NCBI GenBank assembly: GCA_041743085.1
Contig: JBGTNL010000116.1
Span: forward strand, 1 to 64,000
DNA length: 64,000 nt
Reading direction: 5' to 3'
Source of the DNA: JAFMPW01 sp041743085
GTDB taxonomy: Bacteria > Bacteroidota > Bacteroidia > Flavobacteriales > Flavobacteriaceae
The notes under the pieces were generated by a model. The model did no database searches. It was not told the origin of the DNA and saw only the letters and a list, made by a program, of their open reading frames with translations. Position numbers and translations under genes: made by a program. Shown here piece by piece: positions 51,986 through 59,787 of the stretch (positions within the stretch are counted from its first letter, which is position 1; every line of letters starts with the position of its first letter).

Positions 51986-53344
51986 TTATTGCGATTGAAT
52001 TAGTGCATTTTTCGCCAGTGTTAGCTCGTTCATAGCGCTTTTGATCAATTTTTTATCGGGATTTTTTTCAGCATTTGCGTCCTGCAACATATCCGAAGCC
52101 CTCGTTAGGTTGGTAATGGCAAGCGGGTGCAGATTTGCTTCGGCCAGAACCATTCTGGCGTCCTCCGTATCGCTCGCCGCCACGATAGTGAGCCTGTCAT
52201 AAGGGTGTTTCCCCAGGAATTTCCTGCCGAGATACCTATCTAAAAGTTCCAGGCTTTCCGTGATATTTTCAACTGCATTTATCACCCTTAAAAAAGCGGC
52301 TACAGCATCTACCTGAGAAGCATCAAGATTTATGCCACTTCCCGTTGCTCCGATGATCAATTCACCGGCGGGCGAATTGGTAAAGCTATCTCCATTATAA
52401 AAGGCAATTGCGCCTTCCAGTGTTTTAATGGAATTATTGTGAAAAAAAGGAGCCGTATCGGCGGCCTCCACCAGGGAAGGGGTATTAAACGTACCATCCC
52501 CCGGCCTGCCAAAGCCATCGTCTGGAGGAATTAGCTCCCCGCTAAGATCGGCCGCCTGATCCGGGAGGTCTTCCACGCCCGTGTTAAAATTAAGATTTCC
52601 GGCACCCGCACCGAATATGCCCGGATTGGCATTTGCCCCGGCATTGTCATGGCATGCAAAACATTTTCCGGTAGTGAGGTCGTTAAAAATTTCCTGACCG
52701 CGCAAAGCAGTTTTATCCTTTAAAGGAAGTGGTAACTGAAGTTCCTTTTGACGTCCCAGAGCTAACTGAAAGGCTTCCAACGCATCCAACTCTTCATCAG
52801 TAGGCAGGCGAAAATCCACCTCGGGGATGCGATTCATCGATTTGGTAAAATGTTGGATTACGGCACCGGTTGCAAAGGATCTAAGGCTACCATCTCCAGG
52901 GGCACCATCCCCGGACCAACCGGTTCGGGGGCCGTCCTTGCTTTTTACGGAGCTCGACAGCCCAAGCGTATGAGGAATGCCCCGTTGTGTAAATTTATTC
53001 GGGGGATCCTCAAAGCCGTCCAGGTTTTCCAAAATAAGTCCAAACCCGCGCATCAGCCGCGGATTTTCAAAATTGGACCCGAGTTGAGGGTTAGACTCCG
53101 CAACAAACAAGGGATCTGTAAGGCCAGTGGTGGCAATAAAGCTAGGATCCAGGACGGTATTGTTCACATCCGGATGGCAACTGGCACAAACACGGCCGTT
53201 TCCATTAAAGGTCTCATTGAAAAAAAGCAGTCGGCCCTTTGTAACCAATGCCTCCTGAGGAGATGGTTTCCCAACATAGGAGTTCGGTGCGCATCCCAGA
53301 AACATGACAACTGAAACAAGAGGAAGAAGATTCTTTACTTGCAT
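51986..53344 (-). CDS. Di-heme cytochrome c peroxidase-like lipoprotein
   Basis: The 452-residue protein has a signal with lipobox (VVMFLGCAPN) and two heme-binding motifs, CASCH and CFACH, in the arrangement of the MauG/CcpA family. Segments such as GIPHTLGL, FNTPSLVEAADTAPFFHN and GAIAFYNGDSF are conserved in the family. It should reduce hydrogen peroxide or oxidise a protein or small molecule in the periplasm. A C-terminal helical extension of ~80 residues (from TIVAASDTEDARMVLAEANL) is longer than in classical CcpA. The next gene follows after seven bases. Confidence 0.9.
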   Translation of the reverse strand: MQVKNLLPLVSVVMFLGCAPNSYVGKPSPQEALVTKGRLLFFNETFNGNGRVCASCHPDVNNTVLDPSFIATTGLTDPLFVAESNPQLGSNFENPRLMRGFGLILENLDGFEDPPNKFTQRGIPHTLGLSSSVKSKDGPRTGWSGDGAPGDGSLRSFATGAVIQHFTKSMNRIPEVDFRLPTDEELDALEAFQLALGRQKELQLPLPLKDKTALRGQEIFNDLTTGKCFACHDNAGANANPGIFGAGAGNLNFNTGVEDLPDQAADLSGELIPPDDGFGRPGDGTFNTPSLVEAADTAPFFHNNSIKTLEGAIAFYNGDSFTNSPAGELIIGATGSGINLDASQVDAVAAFLRVINAVENITESLELLDRYLGRKFLGKHPYDRLTIVAASDTEDARMVLAEANLHPLAITNLTRASDMLQDANAEKNPDKKLIKSAMNELTLAKNALIQSQ

Positions 53345-53490
53345 GGCTAACGTCTTTGTAAAAGAAGGGGGATATTAAGGTACATAAAATAGTCCAAACT
53401 CGTACACGATTAACGAAATAGTTTAGTTGTAAAAGTATACTTCAACCTCCATCAACCGGGAAATTAGGAGATGGAAAGGGCATCGAATAG

Positions 53491-53733
53491 CTGTTAAAAC
53501 AGGGCGCCCTCATTGGTTTTATTACGTTTATGATCAGTTACACTGTAATTATACACCTGGGATTCGATATAAAGGGTTTGAAGTTCATCCAAATTCAGAA
53601 TACCACTGCGGATCACGATTATCACCATAGCAGAGGACATGGCAATTATGGCTTGTATTTTAATATCTGGGATAAAATGATGGGTACTTACCGCAATTCG
53701 GAAAACAGGAAGGAATTTAAGGTAAGGAGGTAA
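53491..53733 (+). pseudogene. 5'-truncated sterol desaturase/fatty acid hydroxylase remnant
   Basis: An open stretch preceded by an in-frame TAG at 53488 reads LLKQGALIGFITFMISYTVI, then IHLGFDIKGLKFIQIQNTT and ADHDYHHSRGHGNYGLYFN, then IWDKMMGTYRNSENRKEF. The HxxHH box and GLYFNIWDKMMGT are the last conserved parts of the fatty acid hydroxylase superfamily (about 250 residues, di-iron). The first two thirds, including the other histidine boxes, are missing upstream, so it cannot be functional. Confidence 0.72.
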
Positions 53734-53771
53734 TTCAATGCACAAAGGTGCCGGGTTGATGTGAACCTGGT

Positions 53772-53909
53772 TCAGAATACTTCGAACACATAACCCAATA
53801 ACCAGTACAGGATCAGAAAGAGCACAAAGGTTCCGATGCAACCGCATTTTCCACCACCTAATTTTTTGGCGCCAAACCAGGCGAGAACAGCACGAATTAA
53901 GTTTTTCAC
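53772..53909 (-). CDS. 45-residue membrane-associated small protein
   Basis: From GTG 53909 the minus strand encodes 45 residues: a short amphipathic start (KNLIRAVLAWFGAKKLGGGK), a CGC motif, and a single hydrophobic helix (GTFVLFLILYWLLGYVF) ending in EVF. I recall similar tiny proteins with the opening KNLI-RA-LAWFGAKKLGGG in Flavobacteriia, so it is probably a real small gene. The function is unknown. GTG is the only reasonable start. Confidence 0.6.
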   Translation of the reverse strand: MKNLIRAVLAWFGAKKLGGGKCGCIGTFVLFLILYWLLGYVFEVF

Positions 53910-54046
53910 GTTAGTTTTATTTAGTTATAGTGAACAAAAATACACAGAAGCCTTTTCTTTTAAAGGTCTCTTTCCATTAAAAGTTTGCTTTAAATGAAGG
54001 GCATTATGAATATGTCGTAAATTTAAGTGACATTTAGGCAATTCCA

Positions 54047-54662
54047 ATGAAAATAAGGATTAAAGGGGATTCGGTACGTTTCCGGCTTACCAGGTCCGAG
54101 GTGGAGACGCTTTGCGATCATGGCAGTTTTAGCGAACAGACCAATTTTAACGGCAGGTTTTTTATTTATAATATTGTTTTCCGGTAAAACTTTTTAACTG
54201 CAAGTATATTGGGCGGTCCCATTATATTTGTTTTTCAAGGGCCTGCTTTTTTCATACATTGCCAACAAGTATGAACGTACCTTTGGCACCTGAGATCAAC
54301 TATATGATTTTCGGTTGGTCACGATCAAGTCTTACGTCTTATGTCTTGTAGCGCAGCGGTGTTACGTCTTTAACCGGACTTTGGTGATTTATAATGTAAA
54401 ATTGAATGACGGCATAGGGGAGATGCGGGCGGAATTTATTGAAGATCCTATAACAGTGCATCTCCCGGAAGATATGGGGCAAGGTTGGAAGGATAATTCC
54501 ACGGTGGGTGTTTTCCATGAAATGGCCCCCAACAACGGTTTGGCGCTAAGCCTGCAGGTTGAAAAAGATTTTGCCTGTCTGGATGAACGAAACGAGAACC
54601 AGGCTGATGACTGTCCAAACCCAAAAGCCGAAATTGCAATGAAGAATGAAAACGGAGTTTAG
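54047..54662 (+). pseudogene. DUF7009-like gene interrupted by a mobile element
   Basis: The frame starts MKIRIKGDSVRFRLTRSEVE at ATG 54047 and is cut by the 214-base element at 54173-54386; the interrupted frame ends with TAA 54185. If the element and one 9-base duplication are removed, the codons for IYN join directly to VKLNDGIGEMRAEF. The frame then continues (WKDNSTVGVFHEMAPN, VEKDFACLDERNENQADD, CPNPKAE) to a stop at 54660-54662, giving a complete ~130-residue protein. Homologous genes lie directly upstream of FdhF/YdeP oxidoreductases. The end overlaps the downstream ATG by 17 bases, as expected for a coupled pair. Confidence 0.85.
54173..54386. mobile_element. Non-autonomous transposable element (MITE-like), copy 2
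   Basis: This 214-base element is flanked by a perfect 9-base duplication ATTTATAAT (54164-54172 and 54387-54395). Its ends share the CCGG-containing inverted repeat of copy 1 (left ATTGTTTTCCGGT, right reverse-complemented CACCAAAGTCCGGT). The inner sequence is ~90% identical to 40339-40548 by eye, including the GTCTTACGTCTT repeats. It carries no gene and sits inside the DUF7009-like gene. Confidence 0.9.
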
Positions 54663-56949
54663 AAGAAAAGTGGCGTTACGCGGCCCCGAAGAATTTACGG
54701 ATCTGGAACTCAAAGAGCCGGTAAGAACAGCTGCCGGTATCCTGGGCGTTCGGGAAACTATGAAACATACCTTTAAGGAAATGGGGGTAATGCGGTCCAT
54801 GCGATCCCTTTTAAAGATGAATCAGCAGGACGGTTTTGATTGTCCCAGTTGTGCCTGGCCAGATCCGGAAGAGCCATCAAAAATTGCGGAATATTGTGAG
54901 AACGGTGCCAAAGCCCTGGCGGATGAAGCCACCACTTCACATATCGGGGCTAACTTTTTTTCAACTCATTCTGTAGAAGAGCTGTCACAACTATCGGATT
55001 ATCAATTAAATAAATTTGGAAGAATCATTGAGCCTTTGGTTTTGCACAAAGGGAGTATTCACTATGAACCCATTTCCTGGGAGTCCGCTTTCAGGCTTAT
55101 TGCAGACCAATTGCATGCATTGTCTGATCCGGATGAGGCGATTTTTTACACCTCCGGCAGGTCGAGCAACGAGGCCGCTTTTTTATACGGGATGTTCGCT
55201 AGGGCATTTGGCACCAATAACATGCCCGATTGCTCCAATATGTGCCACGAGAGCAGCGGTGTGGCACTTTCCGAGACACTTGGGATAGGAAAGGGGAGTA
55301 CCAAACTGGAAGATCTGTACAAAGCGGAAGTGATCGTCGTTGCCGGGCAGAATCCGGGAACAAACCACCCGCGCATGCTATCCTCCCTCCAGAAATGCAA
55401 GGAGAACGGGGGACATATCATCAGCATTAATCCTTTGGAAGAAACCGGTTTGGTTACTTTTAAAAATCCACAGCAACTTAAAGGATGGATAGGAACCGGC
55501 GAAACGATGGCCGACTTACATCTGGCGGTAAATATCAATCAGGACATCCCGCTGGTAAAGCTTATCCTGAAAAAATTACTGAAAATGGACAGCGAAGGGG
55601 CTGCTGTCCTGGATCATGAATTTATAGCAGCGTATACCGCGGGTTACGAGGCTCTGTTGGCCGACCTGGACCAATATGATGGCGATACGCTGCTCAGCAT
55701 GACCGGAGTTCCGGAAGCTAAGATAGATGAGGCCGTAGCCCTGTTGGCGAACGCTGAAAGGATCATTGTCTGCTGGGCCATGGGGCTTACCCAGCACAAG
55801 AACGGCGTGCAGACGATACGGGAATATGTGAATTTACTACTGGCGAAAGGAGCCATTGGCAAACCCTATGCAGGCACCTGCCCGGTTAGAGGGCATAGCA
55901 ATGTGCAAGGGGACCGAAGTGTGGGGATACATCATTTTGTGGATAAGGAACTGAATGAACGCATTAAAAAGCATATGGGATTTATACCCCCCGATCATGA
56001 GGGGGTGGATACGGTAGGGGCCATGAAAGCCATGCACGACGGGAAGGCAAAAGTGTTTATTGCCCTAGGGGGTAATTTCCTGATGGCGGCTTCCGATACG
56101 GAATATACGGGCAAAGCGTTGCAGCGTTGCCGCCTTACGGTGCAGGTAAGTACAAAATTGAACAGAACCCACTTGGTGACGGGAGAGGCCGCCCTGCTCT
56201 TACCTACCCTTGGCAGGTCCGAAAAGGACCTGGGGAATGGGAAGCTACGTCACTTTACCGTGGAAAACAGCATGGGACAGATACGGCAATCGAGGGGCCT
56301 TTTAAAACCGGCGGCGGATACCATAATGAGTGAGCCGGAGATCATTGCAGCAGTTGCAGCCGCCTATTTTAAAGAGGGCCACCGGGTAGATTGGCCGGCA
56401 TTGGGGAAAGATTATGAACTCATCCGCGATAAGATTGATAAAGTGGCAAAAGGATTTGAAAATACCGGAGAGCGGTCTCTGGGTACGGGATATTATTTGC
56501 CCAATAATGTACGGGAGCGCGATTTTAGCATGCTCCCGGGAGGCAAGGCACAATTTACCCTGAACTCCTTGCCGGATCATAAGTTGGAGGCGGACGAGTT
56601 TATGCTGATGACTATTCGCTCCCACGACCAGTTCAATACCACCATCTACGGATTGGACGACCGGTACAGGGGCGTTTACGGGGAACGAAGGGTGCTGTTT
56701 ATGAATGCAGGGGACATGGAGAAAAGCGGCTTAAAAAGATTGGCAATTATTGATCTAAGCAGCACTTACGATGGCGTATTGCGAACCGCCCATAAATTTA
56801 AAGTGGTGCCTTACAACATCCCTCCCGGCAACATGGCGGCCTATTTCCCGGAAACCAATGTGCTGGTCCCCTATAATCATTTTGCCGACCGCAGTAAGAC
56901 CCCAATCAGTAAAAGTATAAAGGTGCGGGTAAGCCAACATAAGGGTTAA
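54646..56949 (+). CDS. FdhF/YdeP-family molybdopterin oxidoreductase
   Basis: The 767-residue enzyme has an N-terminal CPSCAWP motif (Cys66 and Cys69) and the molybdopterin-binding core. Markers include IFYTSGRSSNEAAFLYGMF, CSNMCHESSGVALSETLGIG, GTCPVRGHSNVQGDRS and VLVPYNHFADRSKTP. This is the YdeP-type branch of the formate dehydrogenase / DMSO reductase superfamily, usually without a full Fe-S set. The reaction is not established for this branch. Its usual upstream partner, the DUF7009-like gene, is broken here. The ATG is inside that gene's last codons. Molybdenum cofactor genes are not in the window. Confidence 0.93.
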   Translation: MKTEFRRKVALRGPEEFTDLELKEPVRTAAGILGVRETMKHTFKEMGVMRSMRSLLKMNQQDGFDCPSCAWPDPEEPSKIAEYCENGAKALADEATTSHIGANFFSTHSVEELSQLSDYQLNKFGRIIEPLVLHKGSIHYEPISWESAFRLIADQLHALSDPDEAIFYTSGRSSNEAAFLYGMFARAFGTNNMPDCSNMCHESSGVALSETLGIGKGSTKLEDLYKAEVIVVAGQNPGTNHPRMLSSLQKCKENGGHIISINPLEETGLVTFKNPQQLKGWIGTGETMADLHLAVNINQDIPLVKLILKKLLKMDSEGAAVLDHEFIAAYTAGYEALLADLDQYDGDTLLSMTGVPEAKIDEAVALLANAERIIVCWAMGLTQHKNGVQTIREYVNLLLAKGAIGKPYAGTCPVRGHSNVQGDRSVGIHHFVDKELNERIKKHMGFIPPDHEGVDTVGAMKAMHDGKAKVFIALGGNFLMAASDTEYTGKALQRCRLTVQVSTKLNRTHLVTGEAALLLPTLGRSEKDLGNGKLRHFTVENSMGQIRQSRGLLKPAADTIMSEPEIIAAVAAAYFKEGHRVDWPALGKDYELIRDKIDKVAKGFENTGERSLGTGYYLPNNVRERDFSMLPGGKAQFTLNSLPDHKLEADEFMLMTIRSHDQFNTTIYGLDDRYRGVYGERRVLFMNAGDMEKSGLKRLAIIDLSSTYDGVLRTAHKFKVVPYNIPPGNMAAYFPETNVLVPYNHFADRSKTPISKSIKVRVSQHKG

Positions 56950-56977
56950 AATTGTACTTGAAGCACGGTAGATTTAG

Positions 56978-57274
56978 ATGCAATCGAAGAAATTGTGTGT
57001 CCTATTCATAGTTTGTGTTGCTTGCGGCGCAGGATATCATAACTTTAGTGTAGAACAGCGAAAAACAGTAGATATGAGCGATGATAAAAAGAAAAAGGCA
57101 GATTTCCAGGATGCTTACAGGAGTTCCTCAAAATTCGGGAAGCTGGATACCGATAAAAAAGTGAATCCCAAAGGCGACGGTACTTTTCGGCTTTCGGATG
57201 ATGATGAAAAGGGCCTCGAAGAGATCCGTAAGACAGTAGATGGCCTTTCAACGGAATCGGGAGAGGAGGAGTAG
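56978..57274 (+). CDS. Small hypothetical protein, charged
   Basis: The 98-residue protein begins with a hydrophobic stretch containing CVACGAGY, a possible lipobox. It then turns strongly charged (SDDKKKKADFQDAYRSS, DDDEKGLEEIRKTVDG). An internal ATG (MSDDKKKK, 57074) could be the real start of a shorter cytoplasmic protein. It sits 28 bases after the molybdoenzyme gene on the same strand, so co-transcription is likely. No family recognised. Confidence 0.6.
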   Translation: MQSKKLCVLFIVCVACGAGYHNFSVEQRKTVDMSDDKKKKADFQDAYRSSSKFGKLDTDKKVNPKGDGTFRLSDDDEKGLEEIRKTVDGLSTESGEEE

Positions 57275-57400
57275 AGAAAAACGGAAAGATTTTTATCGAT
57301 CACCGGCGTGGCTAATTAGATGAAAAGCAAAGGAACGGGGGATAAAGGGACAGTTAAGAGAAAATATCATACATTGTACGCGAACACAGTATGATCCAAG

Positions 57401-57736
57401 ATGAAAAAGACCGTATTTTTTCTCCTTTATTTGGGAATATCCTTATTGGCTGCGCAGCAGGTTAAAGCCCAGGAAAAACCGCAAAAAGTGGCTAAAATGG
57501 AGGCCGAGGAAGAGGAAGCTCCCCTGGTACTAAAATTTGAACCGGATTTCCTTGCCTCGGAAGAAGCCCGCCGTGCCGAGATTGAACGCATTAAGCGAAT
57601 TATAGATACCCTCGACATTTCTGAGAACAGGCGGCTGAAACTTATCAGGGATCTTTACAGGAACAAAGAATCTAAACGACTCTCCAGGATATTGGTGGCT
57701 GATACCAAATATGAGGACGAAGGAATTGATCAGTAG
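57401..57736 (+). CDS. Small secreted protein with IIDTLDIS motif, paralogue of 41176-41526
   Basis: The 111-residue protein has a signal peptide ending VKAQ, a Glu-rich segment and a helical half. The half contains KRIIDTLDISENRRLKLIRDL (I67 onward), closely matching the motif in the protein at 41176-41526. Their C-termini also correspond (ADTKYEDEG here and ADIEFENDEK there). Function unknown; the two genes are 16 kb apart and clearly duplicated. Confidence 0.8.
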   Translation: MKKTVFFLLYLGISLLAAQQVKAQEKPQKVAKMEAEEEEAPLVLKFEPDFLASEEARRAEIERIKRIIDTLDISENRRLKLIRDLYRNKESKRLSRILVADTKYEDEGIDQ

Positions 57737-57824
57737 GCGGTCTACAGTATTCAGATAATAGGGAACAGCCAAAAAAACGCTGAAATCTGAAACATGTAGT
57801 TTTGAATATTACACCATCCTTCGG

Positions 57825-58277
57825 CTAGCGTCGTCTGCCATTGAAGGAAACACTTTCTTCATTAAGGATCTTCTGAACGGTATACCACAGTACCAGTTTC
57901 GAATTGCCGGGAACGTGGCTTGCATTGGAGCTGTGATAGATGGATTCGAAAAGAATGCGTTTTTTTCGTGCCTGGTCCCCGTTTATACCATTATTGTGGT
58001 ATACAACACTCCAGTCGTTAAAAAGCCGGTTTTTGGTTGTTTCGGTGCTTAACAACACAATTTCTTTATGCCTGTTATCCGTTTTGATCAGGTTAAAGAG
58101 CGGGCGTACTTTTTCTTCTTCGCCCTCAAGAAACTGCACAAATTTCCCATCGTGGAAAAACAAACACCCCGTGATGTTTAATATCGTGTTGGTCATATTA
58201 GATCTATGGAGCATTCTCGTTATTTCCGCATGGGAAAAATCGGGCTGGGCTACTGACCGGTAAAGTATATTGAACAT
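57825..58277 (-). CDS. BLUF-domain blue-light photosensor
   Basis: The protein has 150 residues when started at ATG 58277; a longer frame to 58334 adds a basic, non-conserved tail. Residues ~3-95 are a BLUF domain: NILYRSVAQPDFSHAEITRML (flavin-binding Tyr), NMTNTILNITGCLFFHDGKF with the essential Asn, and FVQFLEGEEEKVRPL with the switching Gln. The C-terminal ~50 residues form a short helical tail with no effector domain. It should sense blue light through FAD and act on a partner protein that is not encoded next to it. Confidence 0.9.
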   Translation of the reverse strand: MFNILYRSVAQPDFSHAEITRMLHRSNMTNTILNITGCLFFHDGKFVQFLEGEEEKVRPLFNLIKTDNRHKEIVLLSTETTKNRLFNDWSVVYHNNGINGDQARKKRILFESIYHSSNASHVPGNSKLVLWYTVQKILNEESVSFNGRRR

Positions 58278-58609
58278 TGGGCGTCTTTTCAGATTACACA
58301 AAATTAGTAATTTTGGCCTTTTCTTTTGCTTCATATGAGGAAAATTTGAGTATTATTACGCCCGAAATGGTGGGTTGTAGGAAGTAAAATAAGGTGGAGT
58401 AGGGGAATAGCTATAAAATCAGTATTGAAAAATTTACAAGCTGTGATACAGGGGTATTCAGAATATGCGAAGGGAAACAACCCCGGGATCTCGTTGGACG
58501 AATTACGTACAATTCAAAATTTTATTGTAACTTTTTACTTCAATCTAAAGAATCTCCGACCCTTGGGTCGGGGCTCTGCCTTGAGCCTGCCGGCAGGCAG
58601 GGATAGTCG

Positions 58610-58650
58610 CCCGCCAGAGGCGGGTAAACTTTCAAGAAATATTTTATTTA
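58610..58650. repeat. Dispersed palindromic intergenic repeat, copy C
   Basis: GGGATAGTCGCCCGCCAGAGGCGGG continues into GTAAACTTTCAAGAAATATTTTATT, the same core as copies A and B. It lies just upstream of the first TIR gene and inside the non-coding part of its longest open frame, which supports the downstream start at 58710. No gene is seen between 58335 and 58709. Confidence 0.8.
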
Positions 58651-58709
58651 GAACCGCCTTAAATCTTACAGGAACGTCCCCCTGGTTCTTGATTTCAAAA
58701 GAAAAACAA

Positions 58710-59687
58710 ATGGGTAAAAAGAAGATCTTTATCAGTTACTCGAGGGACAACCTGGAATTTGTAACCCGACTGGTAGATTCCCTGAGAAAAAAAGGAGAGG
58801 AAGTGTGGTTCGACAGTCATATCCGCTCCGGGAACCAATGGGATAATACCATTGAGCAGGAGGTCAGGAAAGCCGATGTATTGATCACGGTATTATCGGA
58901 TACGTCGGTGACCTCGCATAACGTAATGGATGAAGTATCGCTGGCCATGGATCTGGGAAAAACGATTATCCCGATAAAGATCAGGGAATGTGAAATTCCT
59001 ATGCGGCTGCGGCGGTACCAATACATCGATTTTACAAACGACATTCAGTGGGCCTTCGACCGCTTACTGGATGACATCAATAACGTGGAAAACCCAAAGC
59101 CGACGCGCCGGCCCCCTCGCCCAAAACCTGCTAAAAAATCGGGGGGGTTGGTGCCTTTTCTGATCGGGGGACTGGTTTTCGTAGCAATTTTTGTGGTTAT
59201 CGGGATCATGGCGACCGATAAGGAAACCGGGGCGATCCAACCTGTTATAAAAAATGAGATCCGGGAACCCGGGGAGGAGGAGCTGACGGGAAAGAACGAT
59301 GGGAATACCAACAAAGACAGAGATACGAAGAAAAAGGAACCCGCTAAGAAAGATGTGCTGATCCCGGTAGACCACAGTGAAGACTCCGGGGAGGAGGATT
59401 ACGTCTATGACGACGAAGAAGACGAAGAAGAAATTCCAACCTCGGTCGGGGTGGTCATCTACCAGAATCCCTATGGGCAGGTAACCGTAAACAAAGCTGC
59501 CGGAGGCTATCCGCAGATAGGGGATGTGTTGTTCGCTTTAACACCGTTGGAAGTGTATAATGAAAACCGCTATGCCATCGGGGATTACATTAACGTGGGA
59601 GAGCAAATAAAGGTGTTGGATATCTATCCGATGACCCAGGACGGTTTTATTTTTTTAAAGGTAACGTATCTGCAGCGGGGATATTGA
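58710..59687 (+). CDS. TIR-domain protein with transmembrane segment and C-terminal extracellular-type region
   Basis: The 325-residue protein starts at ATG 58710, immediately before KKKIFISYSRDNLEFV. Residues 1-130 are a TIR_2-type domain with the presumed NADase catalytic Glu75 (NVMDEVSLAM). A Pro/Lys-rich linker (PTRRPPRPKPAKKS) and one membrane helix (about 144-166, LVPFLIGGLVFVAIFVVIGI) follow. The remainder is an acidic stretch and a beta-rich end (GVVIYQNPYGQVTVNKAAGG). An upstream open frame exists but contains a palindromic repeat. TIR proteins cleave NAD+ or bind signalling nucleotides in defence. No cyclase or ThsA-like partner is adjacent, so the role is open. Confidence 0.88.
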   Translation: MGKKKIFISYSRDNLEFVTRLVDSLRKKGEEVWFDSHIRSGNQWDNTIEQEVRKADVLITVLSDTSVTSHNVMDEVSLAMDLGKTIIPIKIRECEIPMRLRRYQYIDFTNDIQWAFDRLLDDINNVENPKPTRRPPRPKPAKKSGGLVPFLIGGLVFVAIFVVIGIMATDKETGAIQPVIKNEIREPGEEELTGKNDGNTNKDRDTKKKEPAKKDVLIPVDHSEDSGEEDYVYDDEEDEEEIPTSVGVVIYQNPYGQVTVNKAAGGYPQIGDVLFALTPLEVYNENRYAIGDYINVGEQIKVLDIYPMTQDGFIFLKVTYLQRGY

Positions 59688-59787
59688 CAGGAAAGGATTG
59701 ATTTTGAAGTTTCCTTGCGAGATAAAATATATGGGGATCTTGTGATCATGGCTAGAACATATCATTTGCTAATCCCATGCATAAGGA

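Noticed and set aside
58425..58709. N-terminal extension of the first TIR gene in the longest open frame
   Set aside because: It contains the dispersed palindromic repeat copy C and no ATG; the TIR domain starts right after the ATG at 58710, and Glu75 then lines up with the two other TIR proteins.
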